Assembly (NCBI RefSeq): GCF_000238595.1
Contig: NZ_AGTS01000078.1
Location: 124,001-188,000 of the forward strand
Source of the DNA: Acidovorax sp. NO-1
Lineage (GTDB): Bacteria > Pseudomonadota > Gammaproteobacteria > Burkholderiales > Burkholderiaceae_C
Direction: 5' to 3'
DNA: 64,000 nucleotides
Below, piece by piece: positions 56,353-64,000 of this stretch. Position 1 is the stretch's first letter. Every line of letters starts with the position of its first letter. Position numbers and translations under genes: made by a program. The notes beneath the pieces were generated by a model that did no database searches, was not told the DNA's origin, and worked only from the letters and a program-made list of their open reading frames with translations.

Positions 56353-57918
56353 TCAGAAAATCCGCAGCCGGACAAACAGCTGCATCGCCAGAAGGCCCAG
56401 CACAAAACCTACTCCCCCGTAAATGATGGACTGAAGCAGCCGGTTGGTGCGGTGCTGGGCTTCGAGCAATTCGCGCAATGCATGCTGCTGGGTGGTGGGG
56501 CGCTGCCGCAGGGCGTCATAGACCAGGCGCGGCAGCTCGGGCAGCATCTTTGCGTAGTGCGGCGCTTCAGCGCGGAGTTCGCGCCACAGGCGCTGGGGTC
56601 CCATCTGCTCAAGCATCCATTTTTCGAGAAAAGGCTTGGCGGTGCTCCACAGGTCGAGTTCAGGGTCAAGCTCGCGGCCCAGGCCCTCGATGTTGAGCAG
56701 GGTCTTTTGCAGCAGCACAAGCTGCGGCTGGATTTCCACCTGAAAGCGGCGGGAGGTCTGGAACAGCCGCATGAGCACCATGCCCAGCGAGATTTCCTTG
56801 AGCGGCCGGTCGAAATACGGCTCGCACACCGCGCGGATGGCCGATTCGAGATCGTTCACGCGCGTCTCAGGCGGTACCCAGCCGCTTTCGATGTGCAGCT
56901 CGGCCACACGCTTGTAGTCGCGCCGGAAGAACGCCACGAAGTTCTGCGCCAGGTACTCCTTGTCCACTTCCGTGAGCGTGCCCACGATGCCGAAGTCGAG
57001 CGAGATGTAGCGCCCGAACGTGGCCGGGTCCAGGCTCACCTGGATATTGCCCGGGTGCATGTCGGCATGGAAAAAGCCGTCACGGAAAACCTGGGTGAAG
57101 AAGATGGTGACGCCGTCGCGCGCGAGTTTGGGAATGTCCACCCCGGCGTCGCGCAGGCGCTCGATCTGGCTGATGGGCACGCCATTCATGCGCTGCATCA
57201 CCATCACTTCGGCGTGGCAGAAGTCCCAGAAGATCTCGGGGATCAGCACCAGGTCCAGCCCCTGCATGTTGCGGCGCAGCTGGGCGGCGTTGGCGGCCTC
57301 TTTTACCAGGTCCAGCTCGTCATGCAGGTAGTTGTCGAACTCTGCCACGACTTCGCGAGGCTTGAGGCGCTTACCATCCGCAGACAGGCTCTCGACCCAC
57401 CCGGCCATCATGCGCATGAGGCTCAGGTCCTTTTCGATCACCGGCAGCATGCCCGGACGCAGGACCTTCACCGCGACTTCGCGCTCCAGCCCCTGGCGGT
57501 CACGGAGCGTGGCGAAATGCACCTGCGCAATGGAAGCACTGGCCACTGGCACCCGGTCAAAAGACGTGAAGACTTCATCCACGGGACGGCGAAACGCCCG
57601 TTCGATGGTGGCAATGGCTATGTTGGGGTCAAAAGGCGGGACCCGGTCCTGCAGGCGGGCCAGCTCGTCGGCGATGTCGGGGGGCAGAAGGTCGCGGCGC
57701 GTCGAGAGCACCTGGCCAAACTTGACGAAGATGGGGCCCAGGCTCTCCAGCGCCTCGCGCAGCCGCTGTCCGCGTGGCGCATCCAGCTTGCGCCCCACCG
57801 ACAGCACGCGCGAGATCATGCGCAGCCACGGCTTTTGAAAGCTGTCGAGCAGCAAGCCGTCAAGGCCAAACCGGAACACCACCCACAAGATGGCTGCCCC
57901 GCGCAGGAAACGCTTCAT
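56353..57918 (-). CDS. ubiB: Ubiquinone biosynthesis ATPase/kinase-like protein UbiB, 521 aa
   Basis: ABC1/ADCK-like atypical kinase of coenzyme Q synthesis. The family KxGQ motif is [16 protein letters not shown] (about 64-79), then [14 protein letters not shown] and VAVKVLRPG with the ATP-site lysine. The catalytic-loop equivalent is [11 protein letters not shown] and the DFG equivalent is SLDFGIVG. Two C-terminal membrane helices ([20 protein letters not shown]) anchor it to the inner membrane. Its ATG overlaps the ubiJ stop by four bases. Confidence 0.96.
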   Translation of the reverse strand: MKRFLRGAAILWVVFRFGLDGLLLDSFQKPWLRMISRVLSVGRKLDAPRGQRLREALESLGPIFVKFGQVLSTRRDLLPPDIADELARLQDRVPPFDPNIAIATIERAFRRPVDEVFTSFDRVPVASASIAQVHFATLRDRQGLEREVAVKVLRPGMLPVIEKDLSLMRMMAGWVESLSADGKRLKPREVVAEFDNYLHDELDLVKEAANAAQLRRNMQGLDLVLIPEIFWDFCHAEVMVMQRMNGVPISQIERLRDAGVDIPKLARDGVTIFFTQVFRDGFFHADMHPGNIQVSLDPATFGRYISLDFGIVGTLTEVDKEYLAQNFVAFFRRDYKRVAELHIESGWVPPETRVNDLESAIRAVCEPYFDRPLKEISLGMVLMRLFQTSRRFQVEIQPQLVLLQKTLLNIEGLGRELDPELDLWSTAKPFLEKWMLEQMGPQRLWRELRAEAPHYAKMLPELPRLVYDALRQRPTTQQHALRELLEAQHRTNRLLQSIIYGGVGFVLGLLAMQLFVRLRIF

Positions 57919-58517
57919 GCGTCGGCCCGGTCAACGCCGGAGGTCGGCGACAGTGGCGGCGTGGCAGGCGGCACCGGCGCGTTGGCGCTTGCGGGCATGC
58001 GCGCGCCCACAAACTGGCGCAGCGCCTGGGCAGCCCGGCGGGCGAACTGCCCCAGCGTGTGCGCGGGCGCGTCACCGATCACGCGGGCAAGGTCTTCTTC
58101 CACATCCCAGCGCACGTGGTCCACCAGCCAGTTGATTTCTGCCGCCAGTTGCACGTCGCCTTCAATGCGAATGGCCGGCTTGTCGCCGCGCAGCGCGGAC
58201 TGTGCCAGGCTGAGCGCAGAGGTGTCGGTCACTTCAAGCCGCAGATCCGGCACAGCGGATTCGGGGGCCAGGTTGAACAGGCCTGCGGGCGTAATCACCA
58301 GGGCCAGCGAGTACGCACGCCACTGCACCCGTGCGATGCGTCCCTTGTGGCGCACAAGGCGGTCCGTGGCCTCTTTTTCCTGCATCAGCACGTGGTTGAG
58401 GAACAGCACCATCCGTTGCTGCATCTCGTGCACAAGCCACTGCGGTGGCTGCGGGCCGGCGGCCAGGCGCTCAAAGAGGCCGTTCAGAAAAGGAAAAGGG
58501 GACTGTGGTGTTGCCAT
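57915..58517 (-). CDS. ubiJ: Ubiquinone biosynthesis accessory factor UbiJ, 200 aa
   Basis: SCP2-domain lipid-binding protein that, with UbiK, organises the soluble Ubi complex. The SCP2-like domain runs from about residue 15 to 120 and ends in [33 protein letters not shown]. The Pro/Ala-rich tail ([15 protein letters not shown]) is disordered. Position directly before ubiB and near ubiE supports the call. Confidence 0.9.
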   Translation of the reverse strand: MATPQSPFPFLNGLFERLAAGPQPPQWLVHEMQQRMVLFLNHVLMQEKEATDRLVRHKGRIARVQWRAYSLALVITPAGLFNLAPESAVPDLRLEVTDTSALSLAQSALRGDKPAIRIEGDVQLAAEINWLVDHVRWDVEEDLARVIGDAPAHTLGQFARRAAQALRQFVGARMPASANAPVPPATPPLSPTSGVDRADA

Positions 58518-58572
58518 AGTCCCCGATTATTCCCTGAACTCGGATAGCCCCACAGCAGGGGGCTTTCCGTGG

Positions 58573-59586
58573 TTACTGCAGGGCCTGCACGCCTGCCACC
58601 AGCCAGCCGGTGCCGCCCGCCTTGGGCTTGGTCATGTTCCAGACCTCGCGGAAGGGGCTGGGGCCCGCGGAAGGCTCTTCGCGGATCATTCCCGAGAACT
58701 CGACGCTGGCCATGTAGCCATCGCCCAGGTCTTCAATACCCAGCAGCTGGGCTTCGATCATCACCACGTCCGTGAGGTTGGGTTGCGCCCCGCGGTGCTC
58801 CTCGCGTTCTGCCAGCTGGGTGCGGATCTCCTCGAGCATGCTGTCGGTCATCATCGAGCGCAGCGTGGAGATGTCCGAACGGTCCCAGGCGGCCTGCAAG
58901 GTGACGAAGTTGCGCTTGGCCGCTGTCAGGAAACCTTCGGCATCAAAATCGGCCGGCACGCCCCAGTTCTGCGAACCGGAAAGGCCCGATCCAATCACCA
59001 CGCCGGAGCTTGCACCCACCTGTCCGGTGCGCGATGCATCAAAGGCCATGCTGCTGCGCTCCCAGGGGCGTGCGGAGGCGTCGTTGCCCACGTTGTTGGG
59101 GCTGTACTGTGGAGGCACCTGGGCCGCCGCCGGGGTGGCGGCGCCACCCGCGCCCTGGAAAGCCAGCGGCGAGCCACCAGCCATGTTGCCGCCCTGGCGC
59201 GCGCGCATCACCATCTTGAAGATCGCAAAGGCCAGCATGGCAAACAGGGCGATCATGAGGATCTGACCGAACCCTTCGCCCAGGCCGAGCGAGCTGGCCA
59301 GCCATGCCAGGCCCAGGCCAGCGGCCAGGCCACCGAGCATCGCGCCCCAGGGCTTCTTGGCTGCCGCAGCGGCAGGCGCAGCACCCGCAGTCGCAGGCTT
59401 GGCGGCCGTGTTCGTGGCGTTCTGGGCCGGAGCGCCCGGCGTCGCGGGGGGCGTTGCCGAATCACGCTGGGTCACGTTGCTGGACTGCTTGCCCATCGAC
59501 TTGCCGCCACCCAACCGCTTGGCATCCGCGTCGGCGTGTGCAAACGCCAGCATTGCCACCAACACCACAGACCACAGTTTCATCAT
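58573..59586 (-). CDS. Tim44-like domain protein, 337 aa
   Basis: Signal peptide (MKLWSVVLVAMLAFAHADA), then a low-complexity linker rich in Ala, Pro, Thr and Asn, one or two membrane helices (MLGGLAAGLGLAWLASSLGL and ILMIALFAMLAFAIFKMVM) and a C-terminal Tim44-like domain (FDAEGFLTAAKRNFVTLQAAWDRSDISTLRSMMTD). GGAGAAG precedes ATG 59586. It is conserved between ubiE and ubiJ in this family, but a role in ubiquinone synthesis is not established. Confidence 0.88.
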   Translation of the reverse strand: MMKLWSVVLVAMLAFAHADADAKRLGGGKSMGKQSSNVTQRDSATPPATPGAPAQNATNTAAKPATAGAAPAAAAAKKPWGAMLGGLAAGLGLAWLASSLGLGEGFGQILMIALFAMLAFAIFKMVMRARQGGNMAGGSPLAFQGAGGAATPAAAQVPPQYSPNNVGNDASARPWERSSMAFDASRTGQVGASSGVVIGSGLSGSQNWGVPADFDAEGFLTAAKRNFVTLQAAWDRSDISTLRSMMTDSMLEEIRTQLAEREEHRGAQPNLTDVVMIEAQLLGIEDLGDGYMASVEFSGMIREEPSAGPSPFREVWNMTKPKAGGTGWLVAGVQALQ

Positions 59587-59635
59587 GACTTCTCCGTCTC
59601 CGTTAATCCATCCGAGCGCTGCAACACGCAGCCGC

Positions 59636-60367
59636 TCAGCACTTGATTCCAACATGCAAGGCAACAATTCCGCCTGTCATGTTGTGATAGTCCACATGCC
59701 CAAAACCATTTTTTTGCATGAGGCTTTTGAGCTCTTCCTGCCCCGGGTGCATGCGGATGGACTCGGCCAGGTAGCGGTAGCTGGCGTCGTCGCCCGCCAC
59801 CAGCTTGCCAAGCTGGGGCAGCACCTTGAACGAATACCAGTCGTACACCTTCGAAAGCGGCTTGGCCACCTTGGAAAATTCGAGCACCAGCAGCTTGCCA
59901 CCCGGCTTGAGCACGCGGCACATCTCGGCAATGGCCTGGTCCTTGTGGGTCATGTTGCGCAGGCCAAAGGCCACACTCACCACGTCGAAATGCGCGTCAG
60001 GAAACGGCAGCTTCTCGGCGTCGCACACCAGCGTCGGCAGCACCACACCCGCATCGATGAGGCGGTCACGCCCCACCCGCAACATGGCTTCGTTGATGTC
60101 GGTGTGCACCACCCGGCCCGACGCCCCCACCTTTTTGGAGAACGCCAGCGCCAGGTCGCCCGTGCCACCCGCAATGTCGAGCACCTGGCTGCCTTCGCCG
60201 AGGTTGGCCACCATCACGGTGTAGGCCTTCCAGGCACGGTGCAGACCGGCCGACATGAGGTCGTTCATCACGTCGTATTTGGAGGCCACAGAGTCGAACA
60301 CGCCCCGCACGCGGCGTGCCTTCTCCTGCTCGTCCACCGACTGAAAACCAAAATGCGTGGTGCTCAT
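59636..60367 (-). CDS. ubiE: Ubiquinone/menaquinone methyltransferase UbiE, 243 aa
   Basis: C-methyltransferase acting on the benzoquinone or naphthoquinone ring in ubiquinone synthesis. The SAM site is [12 protein letters not shown] (about 64-75). UbiE signatures are [17 protein letters not shown] (about 31-47) and [27 protein letters not shown] 60367 gives [11 protein letters not shown], the family start. It heads ubiE, Tim44-like, ubiJ, ubiB on the minus strand. A family A repeat lies upstream. Confidence 0.96.
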   Translation of the reverse strand: MSTTHFGFQSVDEQEKARRVRGVFDSVASKYDVMNDLMSAGLHRAWKAYTVMVANLGEGSQVLDIAGGTGDLALAFSKKVGASGRVVHTDINEAMLRVGRDRLIDAGVVLPTLVCDAEKLPFPDAHFDVVSVAFGLRNMTHKDQAIAEMCRVLKPGGKLLVLEFSKVAKPLSKVYDWYSFKVLPQLGKLVAGDDASYRYLAESIRMHPGQEELKSLMQKNGFGHVDYHNMTGGIVALHVGIKC

Positions 60368-60464
60368 AAGAATCATGCTAGGCGCGTGTACGCCCGAGGT
60401 ACAGCGACAACCCCGCACTGAAACGGGGCATGTGTCGCAATTTGGACAACGCTATTGAAACAAA

Positions 60465-60520
60465 ACCGGCCGCCAGCGCAATCAGGTATTGCGCCGATAG
60501 CTATATTTTCAATAGCACCT
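60465..60520 (-). repeat. Dispersed repeat family A, copy 8 (degenerate)
   Basis: GCCGATAGCTATATTTTC and AATAGCACC match the AT-rich half of the family. The AGCGC half is degraded. It lies between ubiE and the DUF971 gene. Confidence 0.6.
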
Positions 60521-60582
60521 TGGTGCACAGGGACATGCGCGGCTTTACGCGCAGGGCCCTCGCAGAGCGCGGTCAGGCGCCT

Positions 60583-61005
60583 TCAGTGGCTGCCACAGGC
60601 ATGGCCTCCACCACCGCCCTTGGGCGCCATGGGCGCATCGCGGTCGGCACCGGCAGCAGCCAGCCGCTCGACATACTGGGCCCACAGCGCATCCTGCTGC
60701 TGGCCCAGTTCGTAAAGATAGTCCCAGCTGAAGATGCCGCTGTCGTGCCCGTCCGAGAACGTGGGCTTGACCGCGTAGTTGCCCACTGGCTCCAGATTGA
60801 CCAGCGCCACATTGCGCTTGCCCGTCTGCAGCACCTCCTGCCCCGGGCCGTGGCCCTGCACTTCGGCCGAGGGGGAGTACACGCGCATCAGCTCGAACGG
60901 AATGCGGAACGTGGCGCCATCCGAAAATCCCACCTCCAGCACGCGCGACTGCTCATGCACCGTCAGGGCCTGCGGCGTGGGCGCACCCGTTTTCAAACCT
61001 GCCAT
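60583..61005 (-). CDS. DUF971-domain protein, 140 aa
   Basis: Small protein with the DUF971/GBBH-like N-terminal fold (LEVGFSDGATFRIPFELMRVYSPSAEVQGHG, about 23-53, and VGNYAVKPTFSDGHDSGIFSWDYLYELG). The C-terminus is GGGGGHACGSH, a Cys/His cluster that could bind metal. Related domains occur in gamma-butyrobetaine hydroxylase and Fe-S proteins. The precise role is unknown. It lies upstream of ubiE on the same strand, as in many betaproteobacteria. Confidence 0.88.
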   Translation of the reverse strand: MAGLKTGAPTPQALTVHEQSRVLEVGFSDGATFRIPFELMRVYSPSAEVQGHGPGQEVLQTGKRNVALVNLEPVGNYAVKPTFSDGHDSGIFSWDYLYELGQQQDALWAQYVERLAAAGADRDAPMAPKGGGGGHACGSH

Positions 61006-61084
61006 GGAATCACCTTGAGAAAACTGTTGTCAGAAACGACGGCTGCCATTGTCCCACCCGTCCCGGCGCACGCTGCCAGCAAGG

Positions 61085-61516
61085 TTACCGGGCGGCCCAC
61101 TGCGCCAACTTGGACTGCAGGTAGGCCTCCAGCGCGGGCAGCAGGGCCTGCACAGCAGCCTCTTGCGCAGCCGGGCTGGGCCGCTGCGCAGTGGCCCATA
61201 CGGGCGCGGGGAAGTGGCTGTCCCAGTCAAACCGCGCAATCACGTGCCAGTGCAGGTGCGGCACCATGTTGCCCAGCGCCGCGATGTTGACCTTGGCGGG
61301 CGAGAGGTGCTGGCGCAGGCCCTGTTCCACCAGCGCCACGGCCTCCATGCAGTGCACGCGGTCCGCGGCGGCCAGGTCCGAGAACTCGGCCACATGCGCG
61401 TTCCAGACCACGCGGTAGAAGGCAGGGAAACCCGCCTCCTGCGCGCGGATGACACGCAGGCGCTCGCCGCGCCAGACCAAGGCACCACCGTCATCGGTAC
61501 AGAGGGGACAGCTCAT
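61085..61516 (-). CDS. HIT-family hydrolase, 143 aa
   Basis: Histidine-triad nucleotide-binding protein. The triad is HLHWHVIARF (about 96-105), with the catalytic second His; the start CPLCTDDGGALVWRGERLRVI fits. The WxTxQRP-type segment near 114-124 is typical of bacterial HIT proteins acting as diadenosine or adenosine phosphoramidate hydrolases. Substrate is not certain. It lies 80 bp upstream of the DUF971 gene on the same strand. Confidence 0.92.
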   Translation of the reverse strand: MSCPLCTDDGGALVWRGERLRVIRAQEAGFPAFYRVVWNAHVAEFSDLAAADRVHCMEAVALVEQGLRQHLSPAKVNIAALGNMVPHLHWHVIARFDWDSHFPAPVWATAQRPSPAAQEAAVQALLPALEAYLQSKLAQWAAR

Positions 61517-61547
61517 TCAGACAGCTCCCCAAAGCTTTTCACGTCAC

Positions 61548-61748
61548 GTACCGCACGAAACTGGCGCGACCGCAAGCGAGGGACATCGAGCAAGGGCCGC
61601 CCCGCAGTGAGGGCGTCGCCCCCCTCCCGCGCAGCGAGAGAGGGGCTGAGGGCCGCGGCTCCAAGCCTGCCAGCGCAGGCTTGGACGGCCCCGAAGAGCT
61701 GTCGCCTCTGGCGGCTGCACCGAGGCGCGGAGCGACTCAAGAGGAGCT
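61548..61748 (-). repeat. Dispersed GC-rich repeat family B, copy 5, with insertion
   Basis: GAGCAAGGGCCGCCCCGCAG ... GGCGCGGAGCGACTCAAGAG. About 80 bp of extra sequence (61645-61725), including the hairpin AAGCCTGC-CAGC-GCAGGCTT, lies between the two conserved halves. It fills the gap between the dehydrogenase and HIT genes. Confidence 0.7.
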
Positions 61749-61752
61749 TCAT

Positions 61753-64000
61753 TTACACCAAGACCCGTTCGATGCCGCCGTTGTTGGCCTGTTGCACGTA
61801 TTCGGGCATCCAGTTCTCGCCCAAGATCTCCCGCGCCATCTCGACCACGATGTAGTCGGCTTCGAGCAAGCCGTTGTTCAGGTCGCCTTCGTAGCGGTTC
61901 AGGCCCTGCAGACAGCTGGGGCAGCTGGTGAGGATCTTCACGTTGGCCTGCGCATCCACGGCGCCGCTGGCACGCAGGGCGGCTTCGCCCTTTCGGATTT
62001 CTTCTTCCTTGCGAAAGCGCACCTGGGTCGAGATGTCGGGCCGCGTCACGCCCAGGGTGCCGGACTCCCCGCAGCAGCGCTCGCTCTTCAAGACCTGCTC
62101 GCCCACCAGCGCCTTCACGGTTTTCATCGAGTCCTGCAGCTTCATGGGGTTGTGGCAGGGCTCGTGGTACAGGTAGGCGCCCTTGCCCTGCAGGCTCACG
62201 CCCTTTTCCAGCAGGTATTCGTGGATGTCGATGATGCGGCTGCCCGGGAAGATCTTGTCAAACTCGTAGCCCTGCAGCTGGTCATAGCAGGTGCCGCAGC
62301 TCACCACCACGGTCTTGATATCAAGGTAGTTGAGCGTGTTGGCCACCCGATGAAAGAGCACCCGGTTGTCGGTGATCATCTTCTCGGCCTTGTCGAACTG
62401 GCCGCTACCGCGCTGCGGGTAGCCGCAGCACAGATAACCCGGTGGCAGCACCGTCTGCACCCCGGTGTGCCACAGCATGGCCTGCGTCGCCAGGCCCACC
62501 TGGCTGAACAAACGCTCCGACCCACAGCCGGGGAAATAGAACACCGCCTCCGTCTCGGCCGTGGTGGCCTTGGGGTTGCGGATGATCGGGACGTAGTCCT
62601 TGTCCTCGATGTCGAGCAGCGCACGCGCCGTCTTCTTGGGCAGGCCACCGGGAAGCTTCTTGTTGATGAAGTGGATCACCTGCTCCTTGATGGGCGCGGT
62701 GCCCACCGTGGCGGGCGGCTTGGCCGTTTGCTTGCGGCCCACCTTGCGCAAGAGTTGAACGGCCAGGCGCTGGGCCTTGAAGCCCACGTCCACCATCGCC
62801 GAACGCATGAACTTGATGGTGTCCGGGTTGGTGGCGTTGAGCATGGTCATCGCCAGCGCGTTGCCGGGGCGGAAGCTCTTCTTGCCCATCTTGCGCAGCA
62901 GGTTGCGCATGTTCATGGTGACATCGCCAAAGTCGATCTTCACCGGGCAGGGGCTCTCGCACTTGTGGCACACCGTGCAGTGGTCGGCCACGTCCTCGAA
63001 CTCTTGCCAGTGCTTGATGCTCACGCCCCGGCGGGTCTGCTCTTCGTACAGGAAGGCTTCGACCAGCAGCGACGTTGCCAGGATCTTGTTGCGCGGGCTG
63101 TACAGCAGGTTGGCGCGTGGCACATGCGTGGCGCACACGGGCTTGCACTTGCCGCAGCGCAGGCAGTCCTTGACGCTGTCGGCAATGGCGCCGATGTCGC
63201 TCTGCTGCATGATCAGCGACTCATGCCCCATCAGGCCAAAGCTCGGCGTGTAGGCGTTGGTCAGGTCGGAGTACATCAGCGAATCTGAAGCCAAATTGGC
63301 CTCCAGCGCTTTCGGGGATTGCGCAAGCAGCTCCTTATTTCGTAGCAACTTGCCTTTGTTGAAGCGCCCCTGCGGATCCACGCGCTGCTTGTACTCGGCA
63401 AACGGGCGCAGCTCTTCGTCGGTCAGAAACTCCAGCTTGGTGATGCCAATGCCATGCTCGCCCGAGATCACACCGTCCAGGCTGCGCGCCAGCACCATGA
63501 TGCGTTCGACCGCCTGGTGCGCCGTCTGCAGCATTTCATAGTCATCACTGTTGACGGGCAGGTTGGTGTGCACATTGCCGTCGCCCGCGTGCATGTGCAG
63601 AGCCACCCACACGCGGCCCTTGAGCACACGCTTGTGGATGGCAGTGACTTCATCCAGCAGCGGCTTGAAGGCCGCGCCCGCAAAAATCGTCTGCAGCGGT
63701 GCGCGCAGCTGCGTCTTCCAGCTGGCGCGCAGGGTGTGGTCCTGCAGCTGCGGGAAGAGTGTTTCCACGTTCTGCAGCCAGCCGGACCACAGGGCGCGCA
63801 CCTCGGCCACCAGGGCAATGGCCTGCGCCACGCGGTCTTCCAGCAGCTCGGCCGACGGGATTTCGCTCGCGTCGTCCTGCTTGCCCAGGGGCAGGTTGCC
63901 GCGCTCGAAGAAGTCGGTGAGCGCATCGCACAGCTTGATCTTGTTGCGCAAGCTCAGTTCGATGTTGATGCGCTCGATGCCGTCGGTGTATTCGGCCATG
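61753..64000 (-). CDS. Large FAD-linked oxidase / Fe-S oxidoreductase (DUF3683 type), partial at right edge
   Basis: C-terminal three-quarters of a fused flavo-Fe-S dehydrogenase. The part nearest the right edge is the C-terminal FAD-oxidase domain (VWVALHMHAGDGNVHTNLPVN, VISGEHGIGITKLEFL). Two [4Fe-4S] ferredoxin motifs follow: CLRCGKCKPVCATH and CTVCHKCESPCP. Then come two cysteine-rich CCG domains (FPGCGSERLF, CCGYP; SCGTCYDQL, HEPCHNP, CCGESG). This is the D-lactate/glycolate/2-hydroxyacid dehydrogenase architecture, with electrons going to the quinone pool. An insertion of about 25 residues at 63280-63350 is encoded by a family A repeat. The true start lies beyond the window. Confidence 0.93.
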   Translation of the reverse strand, partial: MAEYTDGIERINIELSLRNKIKLCDALTDFFERGNLPLGKQDDASEIPSAELLEDRVAQAIALVAEVRALWSGWLQNVETLFPQLQDHTLRASWKTQLRAPLQTIFAGAAFKPLLDEVTAIHKRVLKGRVWVALHMHAGDGNVHTNLPVNSDDYEMLQTAHQAVERIMVLARSLDGVISGEHGIGITKLEFLTDEELRPFAEYKQRVDPQGRFNKGKLLRNKELLAQSPKALEANLASDSLMYSDLTNAYTPSFGLMGHESLIMQQSDIGAIADSVKDCLRCGKCKPVCATHVPRANLLYSPRNKILATSLLVEAFLYEEQTRRGVSIKHWQEFEDVADHCTVCHKCESPCPVKIDFGDVTMNMRNLLRKMGKKSFRPGNALAMTMLNATNPDTIKFMRSAMVDVGFKAQRLAVQLLRKVGRKQTAKPPATVGTAPIKEQVIHFINKKLPGGLPKKTARALLDIEDKDYVPIIRNPKATTAETEAVFYFPGCGSERLFSQVGLATQAMLWHTGVQTVLPPGYLCCGYPQRGSGQFDKAEKMITDNRVLFHRVANTLNYLDIKTVVVSCGTCYDQLQGYEFDKIFPGSRIIDIHEYLLEKGVSLQGKGAYLYHEPCHNPMKLQDSMKTVKALVGEQVLKSERCCGESGTLGVTRPDISTQVRFRKEEEIRKGEAALRASGAVDAQANVKILTSCPSCLQGLNRYEGDLNNGLLEADYIVVEMAREILGENWMPEYVQQANNGGIERVLV
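63288..63340 (+). repeat. Dispersed repeat family A, copy 9, inside a coding sequence
   Basis: CAAATTGGCCTCCAGCGCTT and GCGCAAGCAGCTCCTTATT match the family. On the coding strand it reads KELLAQSPKALEANLAS with no stop. Confidence 0.7.

Noticed and set aside
56104-59646. Plus-strand open frame of about 1180 codons opposite ubiB, ubiJ and the Tim44-like gene
   Set aside because: It mirrors clear minus-strand genes with intact family motifs; long antisense frames are expected in GC-rich DNA. It has a His/Gln/Arg-rich nonsense composition.

Overview
The window is 64 kb of GC-rich chromosome from a betaproteobacterium of the family Comamonadaceae, most like Acidovorax or a close relative. I infer this from the gene order (TPR protein, lolB, ispE, tRNA-Gln, prs, rplY, pth; yicC, gmk, rpoZ, spoT; ubiE to ubiB), the protein sequences, and two dispersed repeat families I associate with this family. 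No database search was possible, so genus-level placement is an inference. Most of the window is housekeeping core genome with short operons on both strands.

Region by region. Positions 1-4000 are the integrase-proximal end of an integrative mobilizable element: tyrosine integrase, an unknown 169-aa protein, an AlpA-type regulator, a winged-helix-like protein, a MobV-type relaxase and an unidentified gene cut by the left edge. Positions 4000-4800 hold the junction, two hairpin terminators and one small gene. From 4784 to 9931 come an I78-inhibitor-like lipoprotein and a minus-strand set: Ser/Thr kinase, PP2C phosphatase, rph, rdgB, hemW. From 10007 to 14177 runs yicC-gmk-rpoZ-spoT, then greB, tRNA-Arg, tRNA-Met and hrcA on the minus strand, and nadK-recN-rapZ on the plus strand. 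Positions 19863-23813 carry mutY with a dynamin-like GTPase, then mutM. Positions 23843-29783 carry TPR protein-lolB-ispE-tRNA-Gln-prs-rplY-pth. Positions 30666-37845 hold a complete peptide-type ABC importer followed by an amidase. Positions 37985-42198 are accessory: a membrane-anchored unknown protein, a TPR-like protein, and a lysozyme-fold protein paired with a lipoprotein. Positions 42213-47493 contain a histidine phosphatase, a frameshifted YdgA/DUF945 gene with a small secreted protein, DUF429 and EamA genes, and a BLUF photoreceptor. Positions 47496-53633 contain folE, clsB, an endonuclease/phosphatase-family protein, nudB, a CsgG-like lipoprotein and aspS. From 53674 to the right edge come DUF502, FmdB, a sodium:solute symporter, ubiB-ubiJ-Tim44-like-ubiE, DUF971, a HIT protein and a large FAD/Fe-S dehydrogenase cut by the right edge.

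Functionally, the window joins ppGpp metabolism and GMP kinase, base-excision repair (mutY, mutM), isoprenoid and ubiquinone synthesis (ispE, ubiB, ubiJ, ubiE), PRPP supply (prs), and two pterin/folate steps (folE, nudB). Two repeat families punctuate the intergenic spaces: family A, about 55-60 bp with two inverted repeats (nine copies), and family B, GC-rich and about 120-200 bp (five copies). One family A copy lies in frame inside the dehydrogenase gene at the right end.

The observations I consider most worth following are the in-frame repeat in the dehydrogenase, the BLUF-folE pair, the lysozyme-fold/lipoprotein pair, the homopolymer frameshift in the DUF945 gene, the dynamin-mutY pair, and promoter-like sites embedded in coding sequence (ispE, gmk).
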